Positions 19,945 to 30,830 of a stretch of DNA of 64,000 nucleotides are shown here, piece by piece (within the stretch, counting starts at the first letter, position 1; the number at the start of each line of letters is the position of its first letter). The notes under the pieces were generated by a model. That model ran no database searches and was not told where the DNA came from. It worked only from the letters and a program-made list of their open reading frames with translations. This DNA comes from Paramacrobiotus metropolitanus (Eukaryota; Tardigrada; Eutardigrada; Parachela; Macrobiotidae): assembly GCF_019649055.1 (NCBI RefSeq), contig NW_026570258.1:310001-374000 (forward strand). Reading direction: 5' to 3'. A program made the translations under genes and the position numbers.

Positions 19945-22434
19945 TCACGTTCGATGCAGGTCAAATTTCAGTACCCGAATAAAGGTTTTCTTGAACTGCT
20001 GATTGGCCAGCGCGTAACAGAAAGGATTAATCGGACTATTCAGATAGCACAACCAGTAGCTTAACGCGTAGAAATCCGGATTCACACACCCGTTACAGAA
20101 TCCCTCGATGGTCGCACAGATATGCCACGGTGTCCAGCACAGTACAAAGGCCCCCATAATAAACGTAATGGTCTTCAGGGCCTTCCGCGCCCGGTTCTCC
20201 GATTTGGACTGCTGGCGTTTGGCCAGGCTCTTCTTCTTGCTGTTCCGCAGCGCCACCTGCCGGATCCGTCGGCCCAGCTGCCGGATCCGCTCGGAATTGT
20301 TCCGGACGTCCAGCGCCCCGATATGGTTGGGGCCGCCGGTCAACGCCTGGTCGGACTGGTTCATGGAGCGCTGATCGGAGTCGTAGCGCGTCGACTCCTC
20401 CCCGATGTCGCTGATCTCCGGGCGAACCGACACCCGCGGTGCGGGACGCGCCAGTTTCAGGACTCCGCCGTTACTGTTCACCGGGATCGCCGGGACCGGC
20501 TCGATGATGGTGACGCAGGGGATCGGGGAGGGCGTGGCCAACGGGGACTTGAAGGAGGAGCGCGGCGTGGTCTGCCGCGGTGGCGTTGACTCGCGGGTGA
20601 CCAGCGGGGAGTTGATGGAGGAGCGGTTGGTGGGGGTGGAGGTGTGCGTGCCCTCCATGGAGGAGTTGGGCGACTTGAGGGACTCCTGATCAATATACCG
20701 CCAGTCATTGGTGTTGTTCAGCGGCGTCCGGCCGGTGAACGGCTGCAGTAGGACGCTGGGCAGTTCGTCAAACCGCACCGGGAACGGGACCCGCGGCACC
20801 CACACCGGCTCGGCGAACCCCTCGGGTTCCTCGGCCGTTGACAGTACGGCGATGGAGGCGGACGGACCGCGGCTGTCCGCGGCCCGTTGAGCAAAGAGAA
20901 GGCGGATCTCGTCGTTGAGCTCCTTGGCCAGGAGGATGGCCTGCAGGGTGCTGGTGTTGATAGCCGGCTGCGACAGACTGGGAATGGTCAGGGTGTCGCG
21001 GGCGGGTCTCTCGTCCACGGCCGAGCACGACCGCGACATGGGACTGCTGGCCAGCAGCCTTTGGTCCACCTCCGGCGTCAAATCAATGAGGGCGGGCTTC
21101 CGCTCCGGCTCGGCGGAGTGGCGCTGCTGCGGCGGCGGCTGCCGGGTGTGGGCCTGTTTTGGCGGGGCGGGGATCTTCGGGACGATCATCTCCGTTTTCC
21201 CTCGCGGACGCTGCTGGCGCTGAGCAACACGCTGCTTGAGATCCTTGAAGACGTGATGATGCGGACGGGCCGTGGTCCCGCCCTTGGGCGGCGGTTTCTT
21301 ATGGCTGGCCGCCGCCGCATCCGGGTCCTTGGGGACCAGGACCCCGTTCTCGTTCTGCTCGGCGTCCGACGGGAAGGTCGGACTACTGGAGCGGTCCTCC
21401 TGGTCGCTGCTGCCGCTGGTGTCGTTGGGTTTCTGCGGGGTCGTCGCTTCTACCGACGTGTCCACCGTCTTCCCCTGCGTCACCGTCGTCGAGTTGAAAA
21501 CCACGCTGACGTCGTTGAGGATGGCCGGTTTGACGTGGACCGCCAGACTCTGCTTGGTGGTCTCCACGACCTTGTTCCCGGTGGTGGTCGTGCTGAGCTT
21601 GACCATCTGCTGCATTTTCTGGTGTTTCTGCTGGGACTTCCGCTGGAGAGTAAAGGCGGTCTGGTAGATCCCGGCATACAGTCCCAGGAGCACCACCATC
21701 GTCGACCAAAAGTAGCTGAAGATGAGGACGACGTTGAACGTCGGATTGGACTTGATGTACTGCGCGTCGCACCCGCCGTCCGCCATCCCGCGGCGTCCCA
21801 TGAAGGTGTCCCAGCCCAGATGGATGGTGAAGAAGATCCCGGACGGGATGATCCACGTCGCGATGATCATTATCTGCACCTTGCGCTTGGCGCGCCAGTT
21901 GCGGTATTTCGCCGGGATCTTTACCGAGCAGAACCGGTCAATGGTGATCAGGAGGACGTTGTACTGACTGACCAGGCACACGGTATAATCCAGCGACAAC
22001 CACAGATCACACAGGATATTCGGCATCGGCCAGCGTTCCAACAGGAGATACGTCGAATACGCCGGCATGGAGAAAAGCCCGATCAGGAGGTCCGTGACGG
22101 CCAGTGAGGCGATGAAATAGTTACTGGGCTGCCGCAGCGCCCGCTCCACCACGAAGGACGTCAGCACCAGGATGTTGCCCAGCACGGTGACGATGGCCGT
22201 GATGGCGGTGATGGTGGCGATGAGGATGACCTCCCAGGCGGCGTACTTGGAGGGCTTGGTCAGGCTCCGTGGGGGCGTGGCGTTCCCCAGGGTGGTGTTG
22301 TCCAGGAAGGGGCCGAAGGTGGCGTTGGGGTACAGCTCCTGGGCCAGGGCTATCACAGGGGGCAGATTGAGGGGCGTGGTCAGCGGGAGGGAGGGGAAGG
22401 GCTCCAGGAGGCTGGAGAAGAGTGTGGCGTTCAT
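19945..22434 (-). CDS. Muscarinic acetylcholine receptor, GAR-2/mAChR-B-like
   Basis: A class A GPCR whose whole coding region (829 residues) lies in one exon; start at the first in-frame ATG (22434). The N-terminus has four N-glycosylation sites (NAT, NAT, NTT, NAT). Helices lie near residues 66-94, 105-130, 141-165, 186-207 and 233-257, with TM6-7 in the last 76. TM3 has the amine-binding Asp (WLSLDYTVCLVSQY). The arginine motif is DRF (166-168) instead of DRY. TM6 is FVLCWTPWHICATIEGF; TM7 is SYWLCYLNSPINPFCYA. These match the nematode GAR and insect B-type branch better than vertebrate M1-M5. The third cytoplasmic loop is about 490 residues, Ser/Thr/Pro-rich. Expected role: acetylcholine-gated G-protein signalling at the plasma membrane of neurons or muscle. 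Confidence 0.93.
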   Translation of the reverse strand: MNATLFSSLLEPFPSLPLTTPLNLPPVIALAQELYPNATFGPFLDNTTLGNATPPRSLTKPSKYAAWEVILIATITAITAIVTVLGNILVLTSFVVERALRQPSNYFIASLAVTDLLIGLFSMPAYSTYLLLERWPMPNILCDLWLSLDYTVCLVSQYNVLLITIDRFCSVKIPAKYRNWRAKRKVQIMIIATWIIPSGIFFTIHLGWDTFMGRRGMADGGCDAQYIKSNPTFNVVLIFSYFWSTMVVLLGLYAGIYQTAFTLQRKSQQKHQKMQQMVKLSTTTTGNKVVETTKQSLAVHVKPAILNDVSVVFNSTTVTQGKTVDTSVEATTPQKPNDTSGSSDQEDRSSSPTFPSDAEQNENGVLVPKDPDAAAASHKKPPPKGGTTARPHHHVFKDLKQRVAQRQQRPRGKTEMIVPKIPAPPKQAHTRQPPPQQRHSAEPERKPALIDLTPEVDQRLLASSPMSRSCSAVDERPARDTLTIPSLSQPAINTSTLQAILLAKELNDEIRLLFAQRAADSRGPSASIAVLSTAEEPEGFAEPVWVPRVPFPVRFDELPSVLLQPFTGRTPLNNTNDWRYIDQESLKSPNSSMEGTHTSTPTNRSSINSPLVTRESTPPRQTTPRSSFKSPLATPSPIPCVTIIEPVPAIPVNSNGGVLKLARPAPRVSVRPEISDIGEESTRYDSDQRSMNQSDQALTGGPNHIGALDVRNNSERIRQLGRRIRQVALRNSKKKSLAKRQQSKSENRARKALKTITFIMGAFVLCWTPWHICATIEGFCNGCVNPDFYALSYWLCYLNSPINPFCYALANQQFKKTFIRVLKFDLHRT

Positions 22435-24977
22435 CGTGGTACGCGACGACGACGGCGGACAGGATCCCGGGCGGTCAATCACAGTGCAGCGTCAGCCCTG
22501 CAACGATCGCAATCTTCTTCAGCAAGTCAGGTTGCAAAATATCGCCACTGGTATAATTTACGACACCCCGTCTTAATGCTTCATTATTATTATAATGCTG
22601 TTTGTTATTATCATTGCAACTACAGTAGCCAAAATCCATTAAAAGGAGACTTTAACAGGCTCTTTTGTTAGATTTTGAAAAATTTTATACTTTTTTGGGT
22701 TTGATTTTATGCAATATCATTTATCTGAAAAATTTATTTGATGCATCACTGGTGAAGCCAAAACGGTGCATATAAAAGCAAGTAAAATGCCTGTGCAATG
22801 TACCATAATCATATAAATGCGCCCCATTAAATTTTAAGGTTAATCGAATTAATGATTAAACACCAGAAAGGATAATATTGATTTGCGGATTCCATTACGG
22901 ATTAACGATTTCTGATACACCTCCGCAAATACTGATGGTACTGTACACTGTACAGAGTACAGTTACCGAAAAAGTCAGCCGAACGTAATTGCCGAACTGC
23001 GTCACTGCAATGGCAGATTTGCGCAACGCTGTATTATTTTTCCCATTAATTTAGTAATGAAAAGTGGGCTGCATGCCGGTCACGAGTGGCCAACCAGAAT
23101 AGCTTTCGGGTAAAAACTTTTACGCTCCCAAATTCGCAAGACGTCACCACACATTACAGCGACAATCAGGCAATAACAATCCGGCAGCAATAATCATTAT
23201 TCGGTAATAATATTGAAAGCAGCATTTTAATCACGGAAAAACGTGGAAAACCAGGCAACTTCCCTGGTTTATTTTCTAAGTTTTACATGGCATGTATATA
23301 CAGTATCAGTGTCGATTGTTGATGTACCTGTGGCATTGACGTAGTTGCCACAAAAGACGCAACAATAGCCATTCATCGTAATGCAAACATATCGACCGGG
23401 CGAATCACGATAGCGGAAAAACGCAGACCAATGCAACGCCGCACGCGGTGTCTGCTAATCATAAGTTGATTAATTAGAAACCTGACACAGTCGTGATTGC
23501 CGAAAAAATCCCCGCATTGCCGCTAAGACACAACCGTCAACCGCACCGTAAAAACCGTTGGCAGCAAAGCCGTATAGGAACGCAGCGGTATCGGCTGTTG
23601 TCAACAGCGCGCATTGGATATCCGCTAACAGCTCATAACGCGCCGTTAAAACCCGGCATTTTTCAACGCCGCGGCGTTGATTACCGGGGCAGGTAATGAG
23701 CAGCGTCCATTATGACTCCGTGAACGCGCACTGGCTGCACTCTCAGTGGGGCTATAAAGCGCTCCCATCATCTGGTCATAAACGGCCCATGGATAGCGGG
23801 TAATAATTTTCTCTCACATTCCGCTCAAATATTATACGGTACTCTCTGTACATTCGTGTATATAACGTGGTTCGGGGAGAAAATGTAGGGTGTGAAGGGC
23901 AATCGTGTCAAAATAACCCCGGCATTAGCCGCACGGCAGGCCCAACTGTCACATGTTGATGACAAGGTGTTGATGTGGAGGGGAGCCGTAGGGTTGTTGA
24001 GTAGGGCGGCGGAGAAAACGCCGCCGCCAAGAAAGAGTGTAACGTGTAGACAAGGCGAACCAGCGACAACATACAAAAGTCAAGAGTAATCGATAGCCGA
24101 ATATTGGCACTCTGGTCGTGTTACACTTACACGGGAAACAAAGAACGAGTAAGCTTTTTCAATTAGCTTCCTAATATCCTCTTTATAAATTCTGTAAGAT
24201 GATACTTTTACGTACTCTGTAGAATAAATAACTGGACCTTTTTTTAGTTTTTACCTTTCAATTTTTTTATTTTTCCTTTTTCGAAAATCATACAGAGTAA
24301 TTCATATCTTAGTACAGATTTGGAGAAAAAGGGACGGGAAACGAGAAATAACGGGAAATATTACGGCAAATGACGGGCAAATGCCAGGTTGCTTGAAAAT
24401 CAGGGAAACGCATAGAAAAGCCCGTATTAACCAGTGCAAACCCGCATGCGCGGCGTCCTGCGTAATATCAGTCAAGGTTGACAGATTAAGTTTCTTACAA
24501 ATTAGTAAAGCACACACGGACACACCGCAGCGAGAGGAAACGGGACCGGCTTTGTCGCACGGGGGCAATCGATGGGCCCACGTCAAAAGTGCAAGATTGA
24601 TTAATTCCTTACCGGCAACTGCAGTGCGTCTTGGGGCCCGGTGCATATGCATATACCGCGAAAGAAACATTAGTAAAAATCCAATCCCACCCGGTAGAGA
24701 ATGACGAGCGGCTAATGATTAGAAAATCTACGCCACCGGTAATGTCTTGGCTGCATTTCACTGCCATTACACTGCGGCACGGCGGATGCACGATACATGA
24801 AAAACGCGATGGTAGAAAAATAAAAACAATACCCTCCATTTATTCCGCCATCCCCATTACCATGCAATTTCGGGGCGCCCAGCATGGATATGATATTGAC
24901 AGCGGCGATAATAATCAAAAAAACCCCGGCCAATGCTGTAGCAAGTTGCCACATCCGGATGGAAAAATGCCGGGCCG

Positions 24978-24997
24978 CACACACACACACACACACA
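24978..24997. repeat. (CA)n microsatellite
   Basis: About ten CA dinucleotides in a row. Shorter GT runs occur near 26320-26332 and a GA-rich stretch near 27735-27765. Confidence 0.9.
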
Positions 24998-25625
24998 GTG
25001 CAGCGGCGCGCTAAGCCGGGCAAATAAAAAATTCATCAGTCTTACTGGCCATTACGCTCACAGTGTATTCCCCGGCGGATTGGCTGGCGCTGTCTGCACA
25101 GGCACAACATACAGCTTGACTGTCACATATATTTCTCCACACAGCGATACTGTATACAGGCAGTACGCCAACCGAATCAGACCAATCCCCGATTGTAATG
25201 GAAGACCTCTTAATAAATTGCTCACTGACTCCCTTTTCTCTTTACCATATCCCAGCTGTACATCAGGGTTTGAGGGGGCCTGCTGTAGCCTGTATGCGTG
25301 GATGACGTAACTGGGTGCTTATACGGGCCGCCTTAATCCCGACTCCGGCACCGATATAATCAAAAAGCGCGGCCCACGCTCGCGCTGAGAGAGTGTGTGT
25401 GCCGCGAATGGCAATTTAATTAATCAATAAACTATCTCTTCACACCTTGTTGGCCGCGGTTGCTCAAGGTTGTGCGGGATTAAACCGGAAGTCAATGCGC
25501 CATTTATGAAGTGTCTGCTGGATGAATTAACCCGGAGAGAACTATTTGGGCAACTACAGTACATGGTTAATAATTACCAATTTTATAATCAAAATTATGA
25601 CAAACTATGTAGTTTTTAATATATA

Positions 25626-25770
25626 GAATGTAGAACTGAAAAATCAGGTACTGCGCAAACACGCGCTTTCCTGTGCTGGCGATTTATGCTTACTGGACGT
25701 GCTCCTATTTTTTTATAAAACTGATATTAAATTTTTTTAACCGTAGGTCGACTAGCCGATTTCCAGTTTT
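25626..25770 (+). repeat. Diverged dispersed repeat, copy 1
   Basis: Shares AATGTAGAACT, then a GCGCAA..GCGCTT..CCTGT block and a later TTAAATTTTTxxAACCG block with 29752-29890. The identity is patchy, so this is an old repeat. Confidence 0.45.
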
Positions 25771-28700
25771 TTTGTCGTTACATTAAAGTAAAGAATTACT
25801 GGTTTTGATTCAGCTGAAAAACTGGATTTTGCAGTGTCTTCATTACTGTTCGCGCAGCACTAGCAGACATTCGCAATCAGCAACGCATTTCTGCAGCAGA
25901 AAATGGCCGGAAATATCGTTCCCAATTGCGGTGTAATGCCCGGCCTAATAAGTTGGTGTTGTTGTCAGTTTTTACAGCCGGAACACGGGCGCGTGTATTG
26001 CCTGATGAACCGGCACCGTTCGAGCCGGGTTATCTATACATTGTATAACACAGCCTGCATCCATTTACGCCAAGTGCTGTCTCCAGTGTACGGACACACA
26101 TTCACACAGATAATATGGAGCAGGCCACTCTTCATCATTTCCATATACCTCCAGGACAATATCACGCAAATTAACACACTGGCGTTTACGCGTCTTTTAT
26201 GGCCGCGCTGTCTTCCTTACACACACATACAGCTCGTTTGTTGGGTTAAGGCTGTACTCTACAAAGATATCACCCTTTTTTTTTCATGACGACGTTGTGT
26301 CAAATCCGGGGGATTCGTGTGTGTGTGTGTGTGCCGGCGACAGAGAAGGACCGAGAGAAAATAACCCGGACAAGCATTGTCGCGGGCGCAGTTTGTGTCG
26401 TAAATCACCATAATCCGCTTTTAATCTGACATTGTGTCAGTAGCGAATGTTGACCCGGCGGGCTTTTGTTCCGCTACCCGGGCTAAATCCCCGAAAAAAA
26501 CAACACTCACAGCCGCTGCGGGAAAACGGGGGCCAAGCGCCCTCTTTGTCCATCGACTTGTCAGCAGCAGTCGCTTTGATTAATGAACGCTTAACATGCG
26601 CGCTCGGTGACCTTGGCGCATTCCGCGCCACACCTGCCACGCGGCAGTTAAGTGCGCGGGATAATGGCGCATCAGCACGCTGAGGTAGAAATGACCGCGG
26701 CACGATCAGGGTGCCTGGAGAGTGGCGGTTTAATAATCCGCGGAATGGGGACGATTATCAAACTGCACCCGCAATTACCGTTTCACGCGCAGTTGATGAA
26801 GATGACCCCGTGTTTATTAATGGAGTTCAGTTGGCGTTTAAACGACGCAAGGGCAATCGCGGTTCCCAAGGTTAATGTTGTCATTGCACCCACGACCGTT
26901 GCATGGGGATATACTGACGCATTAACGCACCGGCTAAGTGCGTGGAATTTCCGTTTACTGTTCCTGCTTTTTTAATAAACCAAACGGTTATGGCGACATT
27001 TGTTAGAAACGTGACGCAAATTAAACACTATGGGTCGTTTGATTTTTTGATCAACCAAGGTTCCAATATCCCGATACATTAGCCGAGAAACCGTCGAAGA
27101 AACCCAGTTATTACAATTTACTTTTATAGAAAATGTCGATTAGCTAGCTGCGTATATAGCAGACGATATTATGTCACATTTGTGTATTTACGGTTGTTCC
27201 TGAGTTTCGCTAGCTTAAGATCGAATTAAACGGATTCTCCCTGTATACATCGCCAGCAAGCCGGCGCGATTTGACGCCTCGATCAGCGCACTCGGAGAAA
27301 CCTGCTAAAAGCTCGCGATGAAAACACAGTCGCCGATGTTCTCCCCGATAACGAAAAACAGCCCGCGTACTGAAACAGAAAATCCCCAAGCAGATTATAC
27401 GGGGCGAGCGGTGAAGCGTTGCTGCCTGTGCTGCCGATGACAGTCTTCACCCGCAGACGAAGACCCACATCGTTTTTCTCTACAGCGATGCAGCGCACGC
27501 GCGCCCCGGCACACTGCCCATTAATGTACAGTGGCAAGTCGCGTTTTTTTATGATCTCTTTCTTCCTAGCTGAGGAGATCAAAGCCGAAATTTGACATTT
27601 GACAATTGATTTTTTCCATCTCACTCCACACACATAGAGAGCCAGCATTGGATAGCGCGGTATGTAACTGTAAATCGAGATGGGATTTAGCAGCTATTTC
27701 TGCCCCGCTATAATACACCCGCAGCGGCAGGGAAACAGAAAGAGGAAGAGAGAGAGGGAGATGCCCAAGACCAGCGCACACAACGGCAGTCATTCGATCT
27801 TTTTATAGTCCGCTTCATGGAGAATTCAATTTCAGGCCAATTTGACCAAACACTTAGTTTCCCCTTGTTAATGGGGGGATCATTTCGCTGGGCTGGTTGG
27901 GACGCGTGCTCCCGCAGCCGGGCGAGGGGAAAACACCCGTCCCTATATGCAACAGAGTGGCAGCCGCGACCGGCGTCATAAGCGTTGATGAAGCGGCCAC
28001 ATTAACTCGGCAAATGATCGGATGAACGACATGATGCCCGGGCGTAGGCTTTCCCGGGGAACAACCGTTTTATCCGAAACGATAAATTTTTTCTACGTGG
28101 TCCGCTGTGTTAAGTGCGCTGCTCCGCTGATTGCAGCAGGGGTTGCGGGCTGTGTGACTGTCATTACGAAGCCACGAGCAATCATAACGGTCACGAGCAT
28201 TGTTTTCGGCTAAAATTAATTAGAAACCCACTAATGTGACTGGAGATCCTGATGCAATCTGGTTGCAAAAAGTAGCGTAAGCCAAGGCAACTCTAATCTT
28301 TCCGAAAGCATACGAGTACAGAAAAGCTGAGAAAGCAAATTTCTTGGACAACCCAACGTCGCTGGTTCAGTAATCAGTCCAACGTAAACGAAAGTCTCAG
28401 TCGACGCAAACTTGTTTTAGACTAAAGAAAATACTTTGAAAAATTCAAAATGACGAATCTGTCAGCAGTACATTTGACGAATTTGATCGTGCGTTGCCGC
28501 CTCCATAAAAGCTGGATAATAACGCTTGTACGGCAAGCCATAAGGTCGTAGGAATATACGACGTAACATAAAGTATTATTATTTTTTCCTAGTACCCCGA
28601 GACCAGCTGTCTAAAATTTTAACGGTAAACGGTCGTCTACTTTGTTTACAAGATAAAACCATTTTTTCAGTCCTCCTCTGGAAGCCGTGCACTCTTTCAA

Positions 28701-29751
28701 ACCGACTCTCACATGCGTGCGCGTTGTATGTATTTAGAACCATCATGTAGGACCGGAAAAGAATTTTGTACTCGTAATAAAATGTAAGTATGATAATGCC
28801 TGCCTGTTGTCGGAGGTCATTAACAAAAGAATGTAGGACTTACATCCATGAAATCCCGCAGTGGAAGTCCGCGTTTAAGGCAGCAGCTGTGCAGTCGTCC
28901 AGAATCAGCTGATCGGTCAGACAACACTGCCCGCATATCACCATACATCCAGTCGCGGCAAAAACGGGTCTGATTACCGGCTAATCCATGTGATGCCGAT
29001 GCCCCCCTTTCGGCGGTTCGAAACCTTTTAATAAAATCAGTTTTTTTTTCTAAATACGCAAAATCTTCTGCGCATAGATCGCCAGCGCTGGATTCGAACA
29101 GAAAAGCGGCGGATTGCAAATGGTTTATTCCGAACAATAAGCGTTACAACGAGGCATTTACTTTGCGGTCATTTATTGCAGAATGTCTTGTTAATGAAGT
29201 GATAAGATAACGGCAGCTGATATATCGGGGTGGCCTGAGCATCCGCCGTGTAATATCACAGCCACGGATATTGCGTGATACCCCATTCCCCGCATCCAGC
29301 GCGATGGGCCGCAGACTATTAAAGTTAGTCGAGTTTAATTTATTGCCACACTTAATAGCTATCTTGGTTTCCTTTAAACTGCAATTGCGCTTCTAGCGCT
29401 GGTGTATTAGCAACTGAGAGTGGAAGAATGAAATTTCCGGTCATGCTGCATCAGTCTACGGTGGATATGCAGTGCTCTCCATGCGCATCTTCGTCATATT
29501 CTTTCTCCATGGCGCTGTGATCGACGTTACTCGGTGGCGCTGTATTCCTTATACGCTTATGTACACTGACCAAATCGATAAGTCAGAGAAATGTAAATGT
29601 TATCAATTGTCTCGACCGCCCCTGTGTGTGGCCCACTCGTGCTGCTCGTTGAAAGCGACTGAGGAAAAAACATGCTGGTTAAATCACAGACCAGAAACCG
29701 GCTACGCTCTGAGTGATACCGGACAATGGCCTTTTGCGAAAGATGTAATAA

Positions 29752-29890
29752 TGTAGAACTAAAAACAGTATGTAGATACTTGGCTTTAACGCATACTGCG
29801 CAAGCAAGCGCTTCCCTGTTCCAACTTAGCACGCACGATTGTCGGACACTGTTTGCTGATTTTGTGATTAAATTTTTCAACCGACCATTT
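29752..29890 (+). repeat. Diverged dispersed repeat, copy 2
   Basis: Contains AATGTAGAACTAAAA, GTAGATACTTGGCTTTAACG and CAAGCGCTTCCCTGT. It matches 25626-25770 in direct and 30690-30830 in inverted orientation. AATGTAGGACTAAA followed by TTCTAACGCAT near 52880-52920 looks like a further remnant. Confidence 0.5.
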
Positions 29891-30689
29891 TGCTCAACAA
29901 CCGCTTTCCTTAGTACCGACTGAAAAAACGATTTTATCGTGCGATCATAGTGGACATCGGATCGGCTTAGCCACTAAAGTTTTGGTAAGCTGGCCTGTTG
30001 GTCTTACCGTCATACGGGAACGGATTATGCTAGAAAAATGTATTATAAACATTTTAGTAGAATTATACGTTATAAAATCATGCAACTGTATAAAAAACGA
30101 TTTGTAGAAAAATGTCGGTGAAAACAGTAATAAGATTATTTTTCTATGAATTACGTCTTCTCCTATAGTGATGAATCTATGAATCGCTACAGAAGCCCAG
30201 CGGGTAGCACTTGGAGGAAGGGGGTCCACTCGGTAATTGTCAGTGACATGTTGGAGAAGATACGAAGAGTGGCTGTGTATGTATACCAGAGAGAGGGGAA
30301 ACCCGGTATCGGATTTCTCGACGGATACAGTGCGTACACACACTGGCCACTTGTAGTGCCCGCAGGCTCTGCCCGCCTGATCTCAGCCGGCCCGATGTGT
30401 CAATTACAGGGAAAGGGCAATCCCCATCCATCTCGCGCGACAAGCATCGCCATCACCAGATCGCCCCGCGCCACTCATTGACCTTTGGTGTTGGCGGGAA
30501 TATCGGTAGCGGCGAGCGTTCGACAAGTGGCAGATGGAAAAGAGGGCGTCAAGAGGCCGCCCGCCTTTGCGCGTCACTGGGTATAAATTGTTGAAGAACC
30601 ATGTTTGCTGTAACTGTTGTGTTTCCCATAATCAATCTAGCGTGCGACCGCCACTGCTCCTTTAATCCTGCTTAAAATGTCGATTTTTA

Positions 30690-30830
30690 AAAAAAATCAA
30701 AATCGGTCAACCGGTTCGCGGTTTAGAATATTTATTAACAAAACCAAGAAACAGGTTCGAGCAGAGAAGCGCTCATGCGCGCAATACGCGTTAAAACCAG
30801 GCATCTACTTTGCTGTGTCTTAAACTGTAC
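30690..30830 (-). repeat. Diverged dispersed repeat, copy 3 (inverted)
   Basis: The reverse complement reads GTAGATGCCTGGTTTTAACG, then GCGCATGAGCGCTTCTCTG, aligning with 29780-29825. No open frame is conserved between copies, so it looks non-coding. Confidence 0.5.

Noticed and set aside
20887-22107. 406-codon plus-strand ORF opposite the muscarinic receptor
   Set aside because: It is the GC-rich antisense shadow of a well-supported receptor; the translation is Arg/Gly/Asp-rich with no domain.
29080-29110. tRNA-like T-loop sequence (GGATTCGAAC) on the minus strand
   Set aside because: No matching acceptor stem, D-arm or anticodon arm could be drawn around it.
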